From assembly GCF_002119685.1 (NCBI RefSeq), contig NZ_CP021108.1, forward strand, positions 4,650,001 to 4,714,000: DNA of 64,000 nucleotides. Reading direction: 5' to 3'. A model generated the notes under the pieces. It was given only the letters and a program-made list of their open reading frames with translations, did not search any database and was not told the DNA's origin. This document shows positions 63,938 through 64,000 of this stretch, piece by piece (within the stretch, counting starts at the first letter, position 1; every line of letters starts with the position of its first letter). A program made the translations under genes and the position numbers. The stretch is from Bordetella genomosp. 8 (GTDB lineage: Bacteria; Pseudomonadota; Gammaproteobacteria; Burkholderiales; Burkholderiaceae_B).

Positions 63938-64000
63938 ATGCGTATCTGGAAACGACTTGCCTGGCTGATCGTCATCTGGGCCGCCAGCGTGGCGGTCCTG
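63938..64000 (+). CDS. DUF2474-like small oxidase-associated protein, partial
   Basis: The first 21 residues of a small hydrophobic protein (MRIWKRLAWLIVIWAASVAV) run off the window end. Short DUF2474/CydX-like proteins of this kind follow cioAB genes and are thought to stabilise the bd oxidase. Start ATG 63938, 19 bases after cydB. Length and end unknown. Confidence 0.7.
   Translation, partial: MRIWKRLAWLIVIWAASVAVL

Noticed and set aside
1..64000. CRISPR arrays, tRNA or rRNA genes, insertion sequences, prophage
   Set aside because: No regularly spaced repeats of CRISPR type, no cloverleaf or rRNA-like sequence, and no transposase, integrase or phage structural gene was seen.

Overview
The window is high-GC (about two-thirds G+C by eye), densely packed beta-proteobacterial chromosome, most likely Bordetella or a close Alcaligenaceae relative. 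Reasons: a Bug-type (tripartite tricarboxylate family) solute receptor, a response regulator and hybrid kinase clearly related to BvgA/BvgS, a RegB/RegA pair behind a bo3-type quinol oxidase, and many LysR regulators beside small catabolic operons. I saw no rRNA, tRNA, CRISPR array, insertion sequence or prophage. Assignments rest on reading motifs, overlaps and start signals; no database search was run.

Layout. 1-3000: a lower-GC accessory stretch with a RES-like protein, a nucleotidyltransferase, a GNAT acetyltransferase, a methyltransferase and YnfA. 3017-4030: exported alpha/beta hydrolase. 4243-18213: a catabolic region with a glutamate-cyclase-type enzyme, two LysR regulators, a Bug receptor, a split AtuA-like pair, a proline-racemase-family enzyme with the Cys/Thr signature of trans-3-hydroxy-L-proline dehydratase, an amidase, a polar amino acid ABC transporter (two receptors, two permeases, ATPase) and a GntR/FCD regulator. 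An 18-bp perfect palindrome before the transporter genes, and a related sequence between dehydratase and amidase, suggest the GntR protein controls both. 18315-20758: arsenic genes (arsR, arsC, an internally deleted arsH, an MFS exporter). 20784-24926: three-gene molybdenum hydroxylase with tri-heme cytochrome c. 25174-30593: proton-translocating transhydrogenase, then an aldehyde and a zinc alcohol dehydrogenase. 30715-33558: a GT9-like glycosyltransferase, a small unknown protein, an exported pepsin-like protein and a KGG stress protein.

34113-41706: NDH-2 and an RND tripartite efflux system. 41993-50570: an MHS-type transporter divergent from cyoABCD-SURF1-regB-regA, a chain of overlapping genes joining a quinol oxidase, its assembly factor and a redox two-component system. 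50636-53214: AraC regulator, divergent aldo/keto reductase and a small unknown protein. 53757-56220: a compact BvgAS-like phosphorelay whose kinase has no periplasmic sensor domains. 56211-64000: a PrpF-like isomerase, then phosphoketolase (xfp), acetate kinase (ackA), a CioAB-type bd oxidase and a partial DUF2474 gene, all in one direction.

Together the region carries much electron-transport hardware (NDH-2, bo3 and bd oxidases, transhydrogenase, cytochrome-c-linked Mo enzyme) with two-component control. The best candidates for new biology are the minimal BvgAS-like pair, the GntR-linked hydroxyproline/amidase/ABC module, two intergenic regions that end in strong terminators but contain no convincing gene (possible small RNAs), the exported bacterial pepsin homologue, and the repeat-plus-hairpin leader before cioAB.
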